64,000 bases of DNA from Toxonevra muliebris (Eukaryota > Arthropoda > Insecta > Diptera > Pallopteridae): NCBI GenBank assembly GCA_963691655.1, contig OY829326.1, forward strand, positions 87,723,235 to 87,787,234, written 5' to 3'. The notes beneath the pieces were generated by a model, which was not told where the DNA came from, did not search any database, and saw only the letters and a list, made by a program, of their open reading frames with translations. The translations under genes and the position numbers were made by a program. Positions 48,371 to 60,908 of this stretch are shown piece by piece; position 1 is the stretch's first letter; every line of letters starts with the position of its first letter.

Positions 48371-51299
48371 CTTTTATTTAAACAAATGTGTCCCACATTT
48401 TTAATTTGTTAAAATGGTAAATCAAATGATTAACTCACTGAATATACATAATTACTATTTCGAAATTTAAAAGAAAAAAAACAGAAAAAAAATTCAAACA
48501 TATTTTAACAACAAATTCCACAAAATTGTTAGTTAAGTTTTTTTTAGAATCGTTTTCCTTTTTCTCATTTAACTTTGATTGTTTGAGTTTTTGCGTTACA
48601 ACTCGAAAATATTCAAATTTTTCAGTATCACTCTGGAGTTATGCGTGGAATTTATGCATATTTTTTTTCTGTATACTTTTTTTTATCGTTGTTGTTGGAA
48701 TTGGCCGCTTGTTTCTTGGCTATATGCCAAAGTATAAAGCGAGACAGACTTCAAGTCAGCCAAAATATAAGTTTCGAAAGAAAAACTAAATGACGACCGA
48801 TTGGATCTTATAAATATTTTTTTTTTTTGGCATCTGATTTGGAGTGGAGTGAAGTGGAGTAAGTAGAATTTCTACTGCTGTGGTTGTTGTTGCTCGATCA
48901 ACGATCAGTGTGTGCTAATTTTCATGATGAAATTAGTGATCATAGTTTCTGCGTAATGAATTTGAATTTGGTAGTTTTATTTTTAGATGTTGTTATTTTC
49001 TACTGCTTCATTTCCGTCGATTTTTATTATTTTTTGTCTTCTTTTTTTAGTAATTTCCATTACTAATACAAGCTCGTAGAGTTACTCGACGTTGTCGTGT
49101 ATGTGCGTCAGCAATCCATACTTGGTCAATGTTTTCTGTTCTGTGTTTTGTGTTGAAATTTCTTTCTAGGTTTCTATGCTATTTGTTTTCAGTCTAATTC
49201 TTTATCTCTTTTTCCCGCTCTCTTCATCTCCTCAATCTCGTTCACCGTTTCTGTTTATGATGTATGTATGTTTGTGTCTGTCTGTCTGTCGTGAATGTAT
49301 GTTTTAACTGATTGAACAGCAAGCAGCTAATTTGTGCTTAGAATTAGTCTTTAACGCGTTTTAGCTTTTTGACTTATGGGCGATAATATTTTTTGAATGC
49401 GCTGATTAGAGGAGGATTACCACAAAACAAACTCATCGATCGATCAATGTTTGCGCAGGCAAAAGTCCGGTTTTTCTATAGAAAATTCTATTTTTTTTCT
49501 TTCAGAATGTTTGTCTTTGTAATTAAAGTATGTGCACGAAAAAACTTATATTTATTTTTCAATTTGCCGATGTGCCGATGTGAGAAAGAGTAGAAGTTTT
49601 CACAAGCAAATATTCATTCAGAATCAAGCATATGGGGCAATACGCTTCAATTCTCTCGCTGAATAAAACAAATCCTTTCGATTTTGATGAAACTTCGTAC
49701 ACTTGTAATAGTAAACTGCATTTCGTATGCGAAAGGAGGGCAAGTAATATCAGCGGTTTGCCTAGATACAGGGGCGTAAAGTTCTCATTTTATTTATTTT
49801 TTACTTCATGTCAATTTTCATTACAAAAATTCTTTGATGTTTGCAATAGCCAATAGGTTTTTGTCCTTTTTTTTTTTACTAAAAAACTCAAATTCAAACA
49901 CATTTCCCATTAAAGATTATGCCTTCCCATTTAAAATGGCGTATCAAACGTAACGAGGACGTGAAACAGTGATAACAGATCAAGGCTTAGAACCTGGAGC
50001 AACCCGCGCGACGAAAGCACCGAATGGTGATTCGCGGGGAACACGTCGGTGGACTACAGCGTGTCAACTACGATATTATTGGGTATCTTAAGAAATAAGA
50101 CAAAGGGATGCAATCGACTGTATTCGATCAGATCGACAAATTGTTATTTTGGTATTGTGCAACTTAATCGACTGAGAATAGCACTATTGTGACTTCAGTT
50201 TGACAAGTAACTATTTTCAATATTTCGATGCAAAAGGCCGAACTCTACACCAGGTGGATTGATGCAGTATTTAGCTCAAGCCTCCATATAATGGTTTCCT
50301 TCAAGCAGGTAAAAGTGTGCAGATGTTTTGGCACGCCACCAGTCACCCGAAACTCCGCTTTATTTTGTGTTTTTTTTCTGGTTTTAAATTCTCGCTCGTT
50401 TTAATTGGTGGTCCTAAGCTCACTCGTGAAATTTAATTTGTAAATACTTATTTTTTACCTTTACTGCACAAGTACCAAGCGGATCGATCAGAAAATTTCA
50501 AGCGAATGGCAGTCGACAGTTGATCAATCAAATCAACATTTACAATACACAATACACAAAATTAGCCGATCGTCGATGAACTGTAGTCGATAGAAGAGTA
50601 TGTTGTTGTTATTATTTATTTCTTATGTTTTATGTGTAAACAGCCCCAAATAAAAAAGGTTTTGTTGTACCCCTCCACAAATTAACATCGATTCATTTTA
50701 TGATAATTTCCAAAATATTGCGACTCTAACGATTACCGATCATGAGCTGAATCGTTTTGAAAAAACTCTAAAAATAGTTTTCGTACGGGAAAATTTTTCT
50801 ATGTATAGGCTATTTTTGGGTAAATAAAGCTCACAAATAATTCATACTTAAAAATACTTGGGTTCTGCATGAAAGTTTTTGTAAAGTTTTTCAATTAAAT
50901 TTAATTTACATTTCTTTAAAATTACGGACTTATTTTAATTTTCATAAAAATCGTATACAAAATATCACTATAATTACAATAAATTTACCAATCATTTTCC
51001 CGCGTCTGTTGAAAGATTTTAAAAAAAATTTTATATCTACAGAAAAATTTCCCTATACAAAAACGATTTTTAGGGGGTTTTCCAGCAATAATTGCTAGAG
51101 CCGGAATATTTTGGGAGTCATCATAAAGTAAGCTGAGGTTCATTTTTAAAGGGGTACAAGAACAACTGTTTGGTGATGCACTTTAATGTACATACACCAG
51201 CGGAACCATACATTTCCGAAGGGGGCCTTCTAACCACTTCGACGGGCTATTTAAAAACAAAAAAAAAACTAATAAAAAAATATTCCTATTTAAATCTCA
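48371..51299. other. AT-rich presumptive intron, no gene seen
   Basis: A GC-richer stretch at about 49930-50110 (AACCCGCGCGACGAAAGCAC region) and 50220-50350 stands out from its AT-rich surroundings and may be old transposon DNA. I could not assign it. Short TGTC and TATG repeats occur near 49259-49300. Copy 2 of the 38978 repeat is at 50715-50880. Confidence 0.35.
50715..50880 (+). repeat. Dispersed repeat, copy 2
   Basis: Matches 38978-39120 through TCTAACGATTACCG, TGAGCTGAAT, TTGAAAAAACTC and CTCACAAATAATTCATACTT. The middle is longer here (an added GAAAATTTTTCTATG-like block). Confidence 0.5.
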
Positions 51300-51930
51300 A
51301 TGGAGGGAAGTCTGAAGCGCCACTCAGTCCGAGGGTGGAACTTAGGCGGGCGTGTTTGGACTACGAACCAAGTAATACAAATACTAATAAGCACATGGCA
51401 ATTGAAAGGAAGTTCAAAAGACGAAATATTGCCATTATGTCGGAGAGTCAAGCAGCCATTCGTGCATTATCTCGTTTGAGATCACTTCTAAAAATTAATT
51501 AAGGTTAGTCTATTGAGCTAAGCAACAAAATCGCCTGTTGGACCCCAGACACGCTAGATAGAGGGGAACAAACAAGCAAACGAGCTTGCTAAATAGGGGG
51601 CAGCGGCCCCAATCATGGGACCTAAGCCATTTTATGAAATAAGAGACAGCGAAGTTAGGGGAGTACTCATGTAAGAAGAGATAAACAAGAGGCAAAAACT
51701 TTTTGCTAATCTTCCGGAACAGCTCAATAAAATAAGTATTGTAGATTCTGTAATGTGAAAGAGCTCAGAACATATTTTAGAATATTTTGGAACACAAGCC
51801 ACAAAAAAAGAAAATGCATGAGCATGTTCTAAGCTCACAGTACTGACAAAATTTTTGAGGGAGGTAGAACTAACTAGACACAGAAGAGGAACGTGCAATA
51901 GATCTTCTAGGCCGCAGTACCATAAAAAAT
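51300..51930 (+). pseudogene. Non-LTR retrotransposon RNase H and 3' domain fragment
   Basis: The frame contains RRNIAIMSESQAAIRALSRL, the 'SDSQAA' strand and helix of LINE RNase H (the expected catalytic Asp is Glu here). After a frame change come pieces of the 'WVPGH-GI-GNE-AD-LA' region (GTNKQTSLLN, and in another frame EQTSKRAC). After that there is CRFCNVKE with KSSEHILEY in the neighbouring frame, like the Cys-rich block that ends many insect LINE ORF2 proteins. Multiple frameshifts and stops show it is inactive. RNase H presence points to a Jockey/I/R1-type element, but the clade is not resolved. Confidence 0.6.
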
Positions 51931-54900
51931 AATCACTCCGAGCGTCCTCTGTAACAATAATATGCCTTTACACTCAATCGAACGCTTTCTATAGAATTTT
52001 AGCTATTAACGTTTCCAAAAATGCCTCCTGTTCTATAGTATATGTATATTGTATTCTATTGATTTCAAAAATATCTTACATTCTATACAAAGTTGTCGAT
52101 AGAGTCTTAATCCGTAGTGAACGAATTACAACAGAGTCGCTGAATTCAAATTTGGTCTCGAGATATTAATATTTATAAAAAATAGAAAATAAAGTCCTAT
52201 TTTTGTTTTTGTTTCTTCCAATCCAGCACATATTTGTTGAGATATAGTCAATTCAAGATAATTCATAAAATCGTATACTGCATAAAGAATACGACTTCAA
52301 GTACTTTTCGTTCAAATTTTAATTGACTATATTTCAGCCAAACGGATCGGGATCAACCAAAAATGATTCGTAAGATTATTTCAATGTTGATAAACGTCGT
52401 TTTCAGATTTTTGCAATTTTAAGGGGAACTAAAATAAAAATATGTATGTAAATTGTGAAATCAATTCATCAATTCAATCAGTAACATTTGCAAATCAGAC
52501 AAGCCTGATATAGATAAACAAGTAAATAAATCGGAAATGTGCTCATTACTTCAATAGAATCATTGATTATAATCGAGAAATATGACCCTGAATTCGACAA
52601 AAACACTCTGTTAAATTTTGTTTTTTTTTGCAAATCAATGTGCAAATTTCTTAAAAAATGCAAATAAATAAAAAGTTTTCTTCCCAATATACAGGCGCTA
52701 ATGGAGTCAAGCCAGTCGTGTTTAGTTCATTTATTTGGAAATTCTCACTTGTTGCTTTCTCAATTTATGTGCTAAGTATATGAAATGTATGCATTTTCTT
52801 TTTTTGCTCTTTTTTGTATGTTTTTTGCCGTATTTTTTACGTTGTTATTTTTAAGTTGTGTTTGTATTTATGTGTTTAACAAATAACAGCAAAGAAAGAT
52901 AAAGTTATTTACAATTCATATGATGAAAACAGTGAATTTACAGTGAATACGAAAAGTTTACAAAGATCTATGCATTGTGTATGATATTTTTGCACAGGTT
53001 CTACAATTGCCTCGTACCTCGTACTTATTGAGACTGAATTCTTCAAAGCTTAGAATCGTGGATAAGTACCTACCGTTAAAAGTCTCAAAAATCTTTAAAT
53101 GGAATAGACAAACGGATTTCCACAAAAAACTAAAAAAAACTTAATTAAAAGCAAAAAAAAATTAACATAATAAACACCTGCATTAAAGCAAGGAAAATTA
53201 CTTAATATATATTTTTAGGAAATTATAAATTTTTATCTTATCAGAATATATAAAGCACCTTCATTCAAAAAAAATTCCTATTACTTAAAAAATAATAAAG
53301 TTGGTTTATCAATCAGCATTTAGTAGTTTTTGCTAACACACTTTTTTCCTTTTTTGTGTTTAAATTGAACAAACACATCTATAAAATTGTTAAACCCAGT
53401 AGAAAATTGCATAAGCTTTAAAGGGTCTTCCTAATTTTCAAGACTCAAAATCGACCAATTTTATTTATTTTTTTTTTTTTTCATGTATTTTATAAGATAT
53501 TAAATTGAAGCTTTTTTCATATAAATATTTTATGTCTAAACTTCGTTACGTAAGGGTTTTTTCTAAAACAAAAAAAAATTAAATTTTTGGCATTTTCTGT
53601 TTAATGCGTGCTTTTTTTTCTTTTGTGCTTCTGTAATTCAGTAAACTCTTAATTTTAAAATGCCGTTTTTTTATTTTGGATTGACCCAAGTTGTTGAGAT
53701 TAGAAATAAAAACATTTAAAAATATATCATGATGAGAAGTAAATTTGCGTAAAAGTGAGCTTTACGAAGCTGCATACTTTCCTTCATAATTCTAAATTTT
53801 TCGTACATATTTAATTATTTAAGAGAAATTATCGTTTAGTTTAAAAAACAGTATATCACTCAACGATTTGTTTTTTAACTGATACCTTTGCGGTGCCTAA
53901 ATCAGTTTAAATCCAAAAATCCCTGTCTACGTTCACCTCCTGAATTTATAAATTACTTACTGAATATTTTATCACTGGATACACATTATCATTGTATCAC
54001 TACTTACTTATATACTTATGTTCTTATTTTAATTTTATTATACATTAGTTTACAATAAATATTTGTTATTGTTTTTTTGTTTCGAAATTTTAATGTATCT
54101 GCAACACTCATTTATGCGCCATTTAAAACTAAATTATTTTTCTAAAGTTAATTTTTTAGCTAAGTTTATTATTTTGTTTTCAGTTCGGTTTTTGTTACTG
54201 TTGCTGCGGCGACTAAACTATTAATATCTATTTGATAATTAGCTTAAGAAACTTTTTAGAAAGTTTAGCTGTTTTGGCAGATCGATTATTGATTATTGAT
54301 AATATTTGTGGGCTAAAACAAAATGGGAACATTTGTTTAATTTCAGGTTTAAACAAAATTTTTTAATTTTGACCCCTTTTTTTGACGACTATTGTTTTGA
54401 CTCGATATTTTCCTTTTGCACTTGCAATTTGCACGAGTTCAGTAATCGATCGAGTTTTACTGCCCCGTGCCACCAAAATCATTTGCGACGAATTTTTTTG
54501 CAATATTCGGTATGAGATCGGCCGATTTGCCCCGGAGAAACGACTCAGCTCTTTTATAACATAGAGTCGAAGTCGTCAAGAATTTTTTATATCTAGAAAA
54601 CAGGTATTATGACGGGCTCATTAGGCAAAATACTTTGCTACATCTATGGTCTAATATGCATAGACGACGTGTACGAAGAAGATGAAACCATAAGGTGTAC
54701 GCCGACACTGGCATAGTTAAACGTAAAAAATACAGCGACTTCGCTGCCTGACTCATGCTGAACGAAACGCTCCGGCTATGAAGATATTCAATTCGAGCCA
54801 CGCTGATGGAACACAAGAGGATGAGCTGGTAGCGCTTAACCTTACCAACTGGTGCCAGTGAACGAATAACCGAGGTATGTAAATTAGATTCTAAGCTGTC

Positions 54901-55529
54901 GTCGTCTACCGCAAAGCTTGGTGTAAATATATTTAAGTTTTCTCGACCAAAAAAATTCACGTCTTGGCTAACCTGCTTTTCACTTGGTATTATCACAACC
55001 GGCCTTTTAACCTAACCTGCCACGGCCAGGGTCTTACGGAATTGGCTAATTCGACACGGATTTAAATGATACCTAAACCGCCTAATTATACTAACAACTA
55101 TTAGCTAATGTAAGCTAATATATCGTGCACAGAGAGTGTGCAGTGAATAAAAAATCACAATAATACTGCAATAAGTATATATATATGTGAATCCAACAGC
55201 AACAAATGTTGGGAATTAGTGAAATCTCATGTAACTGCTGTTAGTAGCAACAGGAGCTGGATCGATGGTGCTACATTAATAAACACATATGTATAGTGCG
55301 GCAAAGATGATGATGAAGGTGGAGTTATCGGGGTCGGCCGTTGCGTTTAGAGTTAAAGCAACAGAGGCAGAAACAACAATGTCGCCGCTTCAACTATAAG
55401 AAAAAGTTTGCTCTTTAATTTTTATTTCAATATTTCGATCGTTGTATATATTTAATTGTCGTTGTCTTATGTTCTTAGTAAGTAGACGCAAGTGTAAAAC
55501 AAAACAGCTGCAAAGAACAGGAAAATACA

Positions 55530-55572
55530 ACAGCAATAATAACAACAACAACAACAGCAGCAGCAGCAACCA
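55530..55572. repeat. CAA/CAG triplet microsatellite
   Basis: Mixed CAA, CAG and CAATAA units. The long Leu/Cys/Val runs of the minus-strand frames here are translations of this repeat, not protein genes. Confidence 0.85.
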
Positions 55573-55910
55573 CAATAATAAAATGCAAATGCATCAACAT
55601 GTAAAAATGTAAAAGCACCGACAGACAGGCAAGAGGATGGACGAACGAACGAATGCAATGCAATCTATGAACACGCAAGCGCAGTGGGGAGCGGGGGTAA
55701 TATAGCGCCACACACATTCGCATACATGCAGCCACTTACCCATACATACATGTATGCTTACATATAACAAGCACCTGAGTTGCTATTATCAGTTATATTT
55801 TGTTGTTGCTGATGTTTAATTTTTTCATTATTACTACTGATGCCTGAAAAGTATCGGAATCGTCAATGCCAACCACTTGTTGTAATTTTAGCTAACTAGT
55901 TATTAATGTG

Positions 55911-55970
55911 TTGCTGCTGTTGTTGTTGCCATTGGTTGCTGTTGTAGTTGTTGTTGTTGCTATTGCTGCA
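55911..55970. repeat. GTT/GCT triplet-rich tract
   Basis: Imperfect TTG/CTG triplet units, the complement type of the repeat at 55530-55572. Confidence 0.75.
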
Positions 55971-57455
55971 CGCAAATTGTAATTGTCTGAAGAAAAATAC
56001 TAAATGTTACCTGTAAATCATTTTTTGTTTTCTTTTTCGTTTCTCTTCTGTTTTATAACTTATAACTTGTCGTACTTTTGTTATTTCGCTGTTGACGTTG
56101 TGAGATATTTTGTAATTTAATATTTCGCAAGTAACTAGTTGCATTTATGACTAATGCAAAGATAATTTAGGAAGCAAATATGTATTAAGTATTTTTATAT
56201 TTTTTTAATGTAGGTACAAAATTTAAATATTTTCAAATGCCACAAACTCATACAATTCCGGGTTTCATCCAAAATGGTTCATTGATTACCATACCTTACA
56301 TTTTAACGTCAGCAGGTAGCCGTGCCCTAAAAGCACGGTAATGGCAAACCTTCAAGTGCAAAAATTGTCTAAAAAAACAAAAGCTATAGGTACAAGAGGG
56401 AAATAAAGCAGGGAAGCTTTCGTCATGGCGAAACTTCGGTGGGCGGAATGGAGACATCAGGGCATTTTAACGCTTCAGAAAACTCATTCGAGGGATTCTA
56501 AGAAGAAGCTTGATGTTCTTCGTAAGTTCGAAAACAGTTTCACAAATTCGATAAGGAACTCCTTGAATTGCTGATAAATAATTTCTAACCGAATTGTCAG
56601 TCAACCCGGCACACAGTATACGAAATGCGGTTTATAGTAAAAACAAAATGAAATACTTATAAATGGCAGTACTCTAAAAAACAAAATTCAGTTCGAATAC
56701 CCGCTGCTCAATACACGAGACCCCTCTATGCGACAGGTCAAGAGTACCTCACAGTAAGGACAAAAAGATTATGAGGAAAATTGTTACGAAAGCAAAAATT
56801 AGGGTGAGATCCGACGAAATATATACACTCCTTTTTCAAAAAGGGTTAGAAATTTTACTGGCTTTTTCAGTTAAATCTAGCTGGTAGGCCATAGCGACAT
56901 TTTCTCTGAACCAGGAAAGTGACGACGGAAATGCTACAGTCGTATGTTCTTCGAATTCCTGCATACGAAGTCGTTGATAGACGATTCGGGGTTTTAGCTG
57001 GGTTAAGTTATATACACTTGTGTTGGCCGAAAAAAATACATCCTCTTGAGAAAATATTCTACAAATTTCATAGGGATCTAAGCACTGGATCCAAAGTTAC
57101 AACTGTTAACAGCGTGCTACCACCGACTACCTGTACATGGTGCCAAAAGTTTAAACGCGATTATCTCTAAATGTTGTTTTTCAAAAAGTGCGGTTGCAGT
57201 GAGCACAGTTTCTCAAGAACCGTTAACCCGATCAATCTAATTGGCAGGCTTATTTATAAAAATAATACGAAGGATTTTTAATTTCAAGCCAAACTTTTTT
57301 TTCTTGCTGCAAAAAATTTACTCGTTGAGAGGGATAGTAAAGAGCGAACTGATGGATCCGAAAAATACAATTAAGCTGGTGTCTATTCTGGGACCAACTA
57401 GGTTGAAGAGTCAATTGCATTAGGTAGCTTTATTTTGGTGGTTCAAGCTGATTCA

Positions 57456-57461
57456 ACTTAC
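57456..57461 (-). other. Graf: 5' splice donor of Graf exon 1
   Basis: On the minus strand the exon ends ...GCTGCTAAAG and the intron begins GTAAGT (57461 down to 57456), a consensus U1 site. Homology to GRAF also stops here: the next ten residues of the open frame (KLNQLEPPK region) are intron translation. Confidence 0.88.
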
Positions 57462-57861
57462 CTTTAGCAGCGCTCATTAAATCCTTAACCTCCTTGATAA
57501 TTCGCTTGATCTGATGACTAGTGTGATCCAATTCCTTTTCGTGACGATTCAAGTTGTCACGAAATTCAGGACTATCGACGATGCATTCCTCGAATTCAAG
57601 CGGTTCCAAGCCGCGACGCACATCTTTGCGGCCGCCCATTTTGTTGCGACCGAGTCGGAGTGTGTTTTTGTTGCTTTTTTTGTAGTGGTTTTTCAATTTG
57701 CTGCTGTTGTTGCTGTTTTCCTTGGGTGTGGACTTATTTTTATTGTTGTTGTTTAACTTTTTATTGATATTATTTAAGTAATTTAAATTTTTACTGTTGG
57801 TATTGTTGTTGTTATTGGTATTATTATTGTTGTTAGTAATTTTCGTTTGATTATTCTTCAT
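57462..57861 (-). CDS. Graf: Graf (Rho GTPase-activating protein) first coding exon
   Basis: This is the N-terminus of a GRAF/oligophrenin-family protein. These are BAR-PH-RhoGAP proteins (SH3 in some members) that bind curved membrane and switch off Rho-family GTPases in clathrin-independent endocytosis. The exon encodes GLEPLEFEECIVDSPEFRDN, then LNRHEKELDHTSHQIKRIIK and VKDLMSAAK. These match the start of the GRAF BAR domain, where 'LEF..C..DSP.FR..L..HE.EL..T...IK..IK' is conserved. Two starts are possible. Codon 75 (57637-57639, MGGRKDVRR) has a strong fly context (ACAAAATGGG) and is my preferred start, giving 59 codons plus one base. The ATG at 57859-57861 adds 74 residues, mostly Asn and Lys from AAT/AAC repeats, with a TAA further upstream in frame. 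The exon ends in phase 1 at 57462. Confidence 0.88.
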
Positions 57862-60433
57862 AATTTTAAGAAGAGATTTTTCAATTAAAAAAATTTATTC
57901 TTTTATTTTTAATAGAAATGAAGATTGTAAAAACAAAAGTTGAAATTAACAAATCAAACTTATTGAAAACTGTAAATTAATAATACAAAATTAGTGCGAA
58001 AACAAAAGTCGGTAATAATTTGACACTTTCATGTTTAGGATTTTTCAAATAAAATTGAATTTTTTTTTATTAAATTTCTCTTTTATTGAAACTTTTCTCT
58101 TCACTTGTTTTTGCTTTATTCACACGAAAAATTCCTTTGGAATTTACTTTTTCCTTTTTATTCCGCGTTTTATTTTATTTTGCTGTTTTTTTTTAATATT
58201 ATTGCACCTCTCTTCGATTATTGTTGTTGTTTTGACACTTTATCATTCGCACTCTTTCTTTCGTAGACTCAGCGAAAGCTATCTACACTCGTGCTCATTT
58301 TTGCTCTTTCACACTGCTACAATTCCAAACTGTTGCGCATTCGCATTTTATATTTTCTTAACTTGTTTTTTTTCAGCATTTCTTTTTTTGTTGATTATTT
58401 TTGATTTTCGCAAATTTTACATATTCAAAGTAAGAAACGAAATGTAACCAAAACTTCTAATGAACTTAAAATAAAAATATTAATTTTATATACATTTAAT
58501 TAGAGAAGCAGTAATTACAAAGCTACAAATCAATTGCGAAAAAAAACAACGCCACAAAACTAGTTTCTTTTCGTTCAAATGAACCAAAACTTTTCACTGC
58601 TTTATTGAAACTTTAATGTTTGTTTAACTCATTCACAATTGCAGTAATATATTTTTGTATGTTTTATAATAAATCCATATTTTTAAAATTAAAAGTCGAT
58701 AGATTTAATGGAATTTTTTCTTGGTCTTTTCCGCTCACTTTCCGATTCGCTTTTAATCGTGTTTCAATTTCAATCTATCTCCTCAGCAAACGAAGTTGCG
58801 ATAATTATTGTTGGCATTAGTGAAGTGCGAAGCAAACATGTTGCATTCAAACTAGCAACCACGACAGTGGAGTGGTACAAATCAATTATGCCTCTATTTA
58901 ATCCACAAAACTTCTTTGTTATACACTTATATTCCGTATATGTAAGATCCATCCTTGCTTAAAACAATATGTCTAAATTTTTTTCTCGGAACCTCAACAC
59001 CAAAAAGTGAAGTACAGAATTTTATGAACTTGTACGGAAACAAATTTCTGAGATTGACTGTCGCCTCAACGACGCTACAATAGATTCTATTCAAATTTTT
59101 TCAACTTCAGAATGTTTTCCTTCTTGTGAATGTTTCACAAAAAAGCCAAGGGCTGCCAAGTTTTAATCCGAAAATATATAAATTTTTTTTGAGTTTCGCT
59201 TTGTTTCTTGAGTCGCCGGCAGGAGGTCGGCTGCTTTAGATGTTTTTATACCATAGAGCAGCCTGCTCCATTCCGAAATACATCGAACACGAACATGATT
59301 GATCGATCGTATTCCAGCTGAAATGAATGCACCATGTTGTCTTATATTTTGTTTCCCTGCCCCCCACCCCCCGCTCACAACCACTACCAATAAAAAACGT
59401 TTACGTGCGAGGACAAGCAATACAGAGTAGAGCCAGTAGCCAAACGAAAGACAAGGATGGCGAATATATCAATTTCCCCGCGACGTTTATGATAAGCAAC
59501 AAATGAACAAAAACGAGAATGAGAATCAAAATCGATCAAAAGAGGAATTGCTGAAGATCAAAAGTAATAAGAAAACTGGATTTGTAAAAATGAAGAGCGC
59601 ACAAAATATGGACGCAGTCAGTCGTGAATAAAAGTGAGTTGAAAAATAAAAATTATAGGAGCTCAAAGGGAGGAGCGGGAGGGTTAAATGTGGGAAAGAA
59701 TTTCTTTTAAGTCATTTGTCACCTTAGGAATTTTTCAGCCTCCTTTTTCTTCTCACGACTTTACACTACTTTTGCCTTTTTTGCATTACTAAAAATACTA
59801 AAAACTATTCAGTACAATTTTCTATTTACGCCTTGTTTTTTTTTTTTTAATACAAAGATGTTTTCTCATTTTCTGTAATTGTAATTTTATTCGATTCAAC
59901 TTCCTGTTGAATCTTAGCATCGAAGCACATTCCCCTCTTTCTCCTTTATCCTTATTTTTCAATTTTATATTTGTGGTTATTGTTGTTGTATTTAAAATTG
60001 CTGCTGGATACACTCATCAATACACACACACCCACTTACATACATGTGTATATAAAACTACACAACAAAATTGGCAATGTAAACGAGAATCCGAGCTTTT
60101 TACAAAAGAAATTTTAAAAATTTGCTGCGAATAAATCGCGCCGCATTTGTTTTTGTTTTCGATTCGTTTCAATCTTCCGCTTTCACTGTAACGTACACCA
60201 CACAAAAACAAGTACTCGAATGTCACTGAATATGTTATTTGCTTGTTGCTATTGCTGTTGCTGCTGCTGCTCTGTCGGCCAACATTCAGCGGCATTGAAA
60301 CACAATTCAAAGAGAGCAAACTCAGCTGGAGAACATGGAGAATTGCGTTCAGTGTTGCCGTTTTAGTTATTTATGACCACATTTTTTGTGGTTGTGTACA
60401 TGTGTACTTTTTTTCATTTTGGTTCTTTTTTAA
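57862..60433 (-). other. Graf upstream region: 5' UTR and candidate promoter
   Basis: On the minus strand this runs from the start-codon side upward. It is AT-rich with A-rich tracts. At about 60020-60229 the minus strand reads like a typical fly leader, with TCAGT at 60229-60225 (Inr-like, A at 60227), a nearby ACAGTGAAAGCGGAAG stretch, and A/C-rich sequence. A CGGCAACACTG motif lies further upstream at about 60348-60358. I found no clear DPE at the expected spacing, and no splice acceptor was verified between it and the coding exon. A + strand frame at 58031-58447 is Phe-rich low complexity, not a gene. Confidence 0.3.
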
Positions 60434-60908
60434 CTTTTCCACACGTCAAGTTTTCTTGTCGGCAAGTCAAGTTTGTAGGCAAGAGAAGAAACGAGTACAG
60501 ACGAGACTAGTACAGACTTACTCCTACCGGCAAGTTTTCTTTTGTGCTGTTCTTTCTTTGATATTTCTCTTTATTCTTATTTGTCGTTTTAAGTTCGATG
60601 CGCATTGATTTTGGTTTCTTATTAGAAAAAATAAACAGTTTTCATTTAAAATTTCACTTTTCTTCTATTAATCCAATTGTATGTTTTTCTTTTTAATTCA
60701 AAGATGTCTCGGTATTCAATAAGCAGATTTCACTTTTTATTTATTTATTTTTATTTAATAAAATGTTAATAAAAAGTTTTTCACAACACGAATGACAGAC
60801 AAAGTAAAAGCAGAATTGCCCAATAAATCTTGCTGTGTGGACAAGTAAGTGGCGAGTCCAAAAGAGAATTGGAAACATGCCGACAAGAAAACTTGCAGTG
60901 TGGAAAAG
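60434..60908. repeat. 31-bp inverted repeat pair upstream of Graf
   Basis: The left arm 60434-60464 (CTTTTCCACAC, then CAAGTTTTCTTGTCGGCA) and right arm 60878-60908 are complementary at 29 of 31 positions and 413 bp apart. A third partial copy of the core, CCGGCAAGTTTTCTTTTGTG, lies at about 60527-60546. It could be a MITE with TIRs, though no target duplication is obvious, or a repeated binding site. Confidence 0.7.

Larger units (their letters stand above)
51931..57461. other. 3' (minus-strand) start of presumptive Graf intron 1, no other exon seen
   Basis: Immediately downstream of the Graf exon donor. A 129-codon minus-strand frame at 54607-54996 lies in GC-richer sequence that resembles decayed mobile DNA but has no motif I can name. 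Triplet repeats occur at 55530-55572 and 55911-55970. The 56290-57430 stretch is GC-richer and may be another old insertion. No BAR, PH, RhoGAP or SH3 exon was recognised. Confidence 0.4.

Noticed and set aside
54607..54996. 129-codon minus-strand frame
   Set aside because: Long, but I recognise no host or transposon motif. Surrounding composition suggests decayed mobile DNA. Not called as a gene.
57430..57461. The last ten codons of the open frame after the Graf exon
   Set aside because: They follow a perfect GTAAGT donor at the point where GRAF homology ends, so they are intron.
58031..58447. 138-codon Phe-rich + strand frame upstream of Graf
   Set aside because: A translation of T-rich low-complexity DNA on the strand opposite the Graf leader.
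60243..60608. 121-codon + strand frame starting with poly-Leu
   Set aside because: The Leu run comes from a CTG/TTG triplet tract; no domain follows, and the frame crosses the inverted repeat arm.
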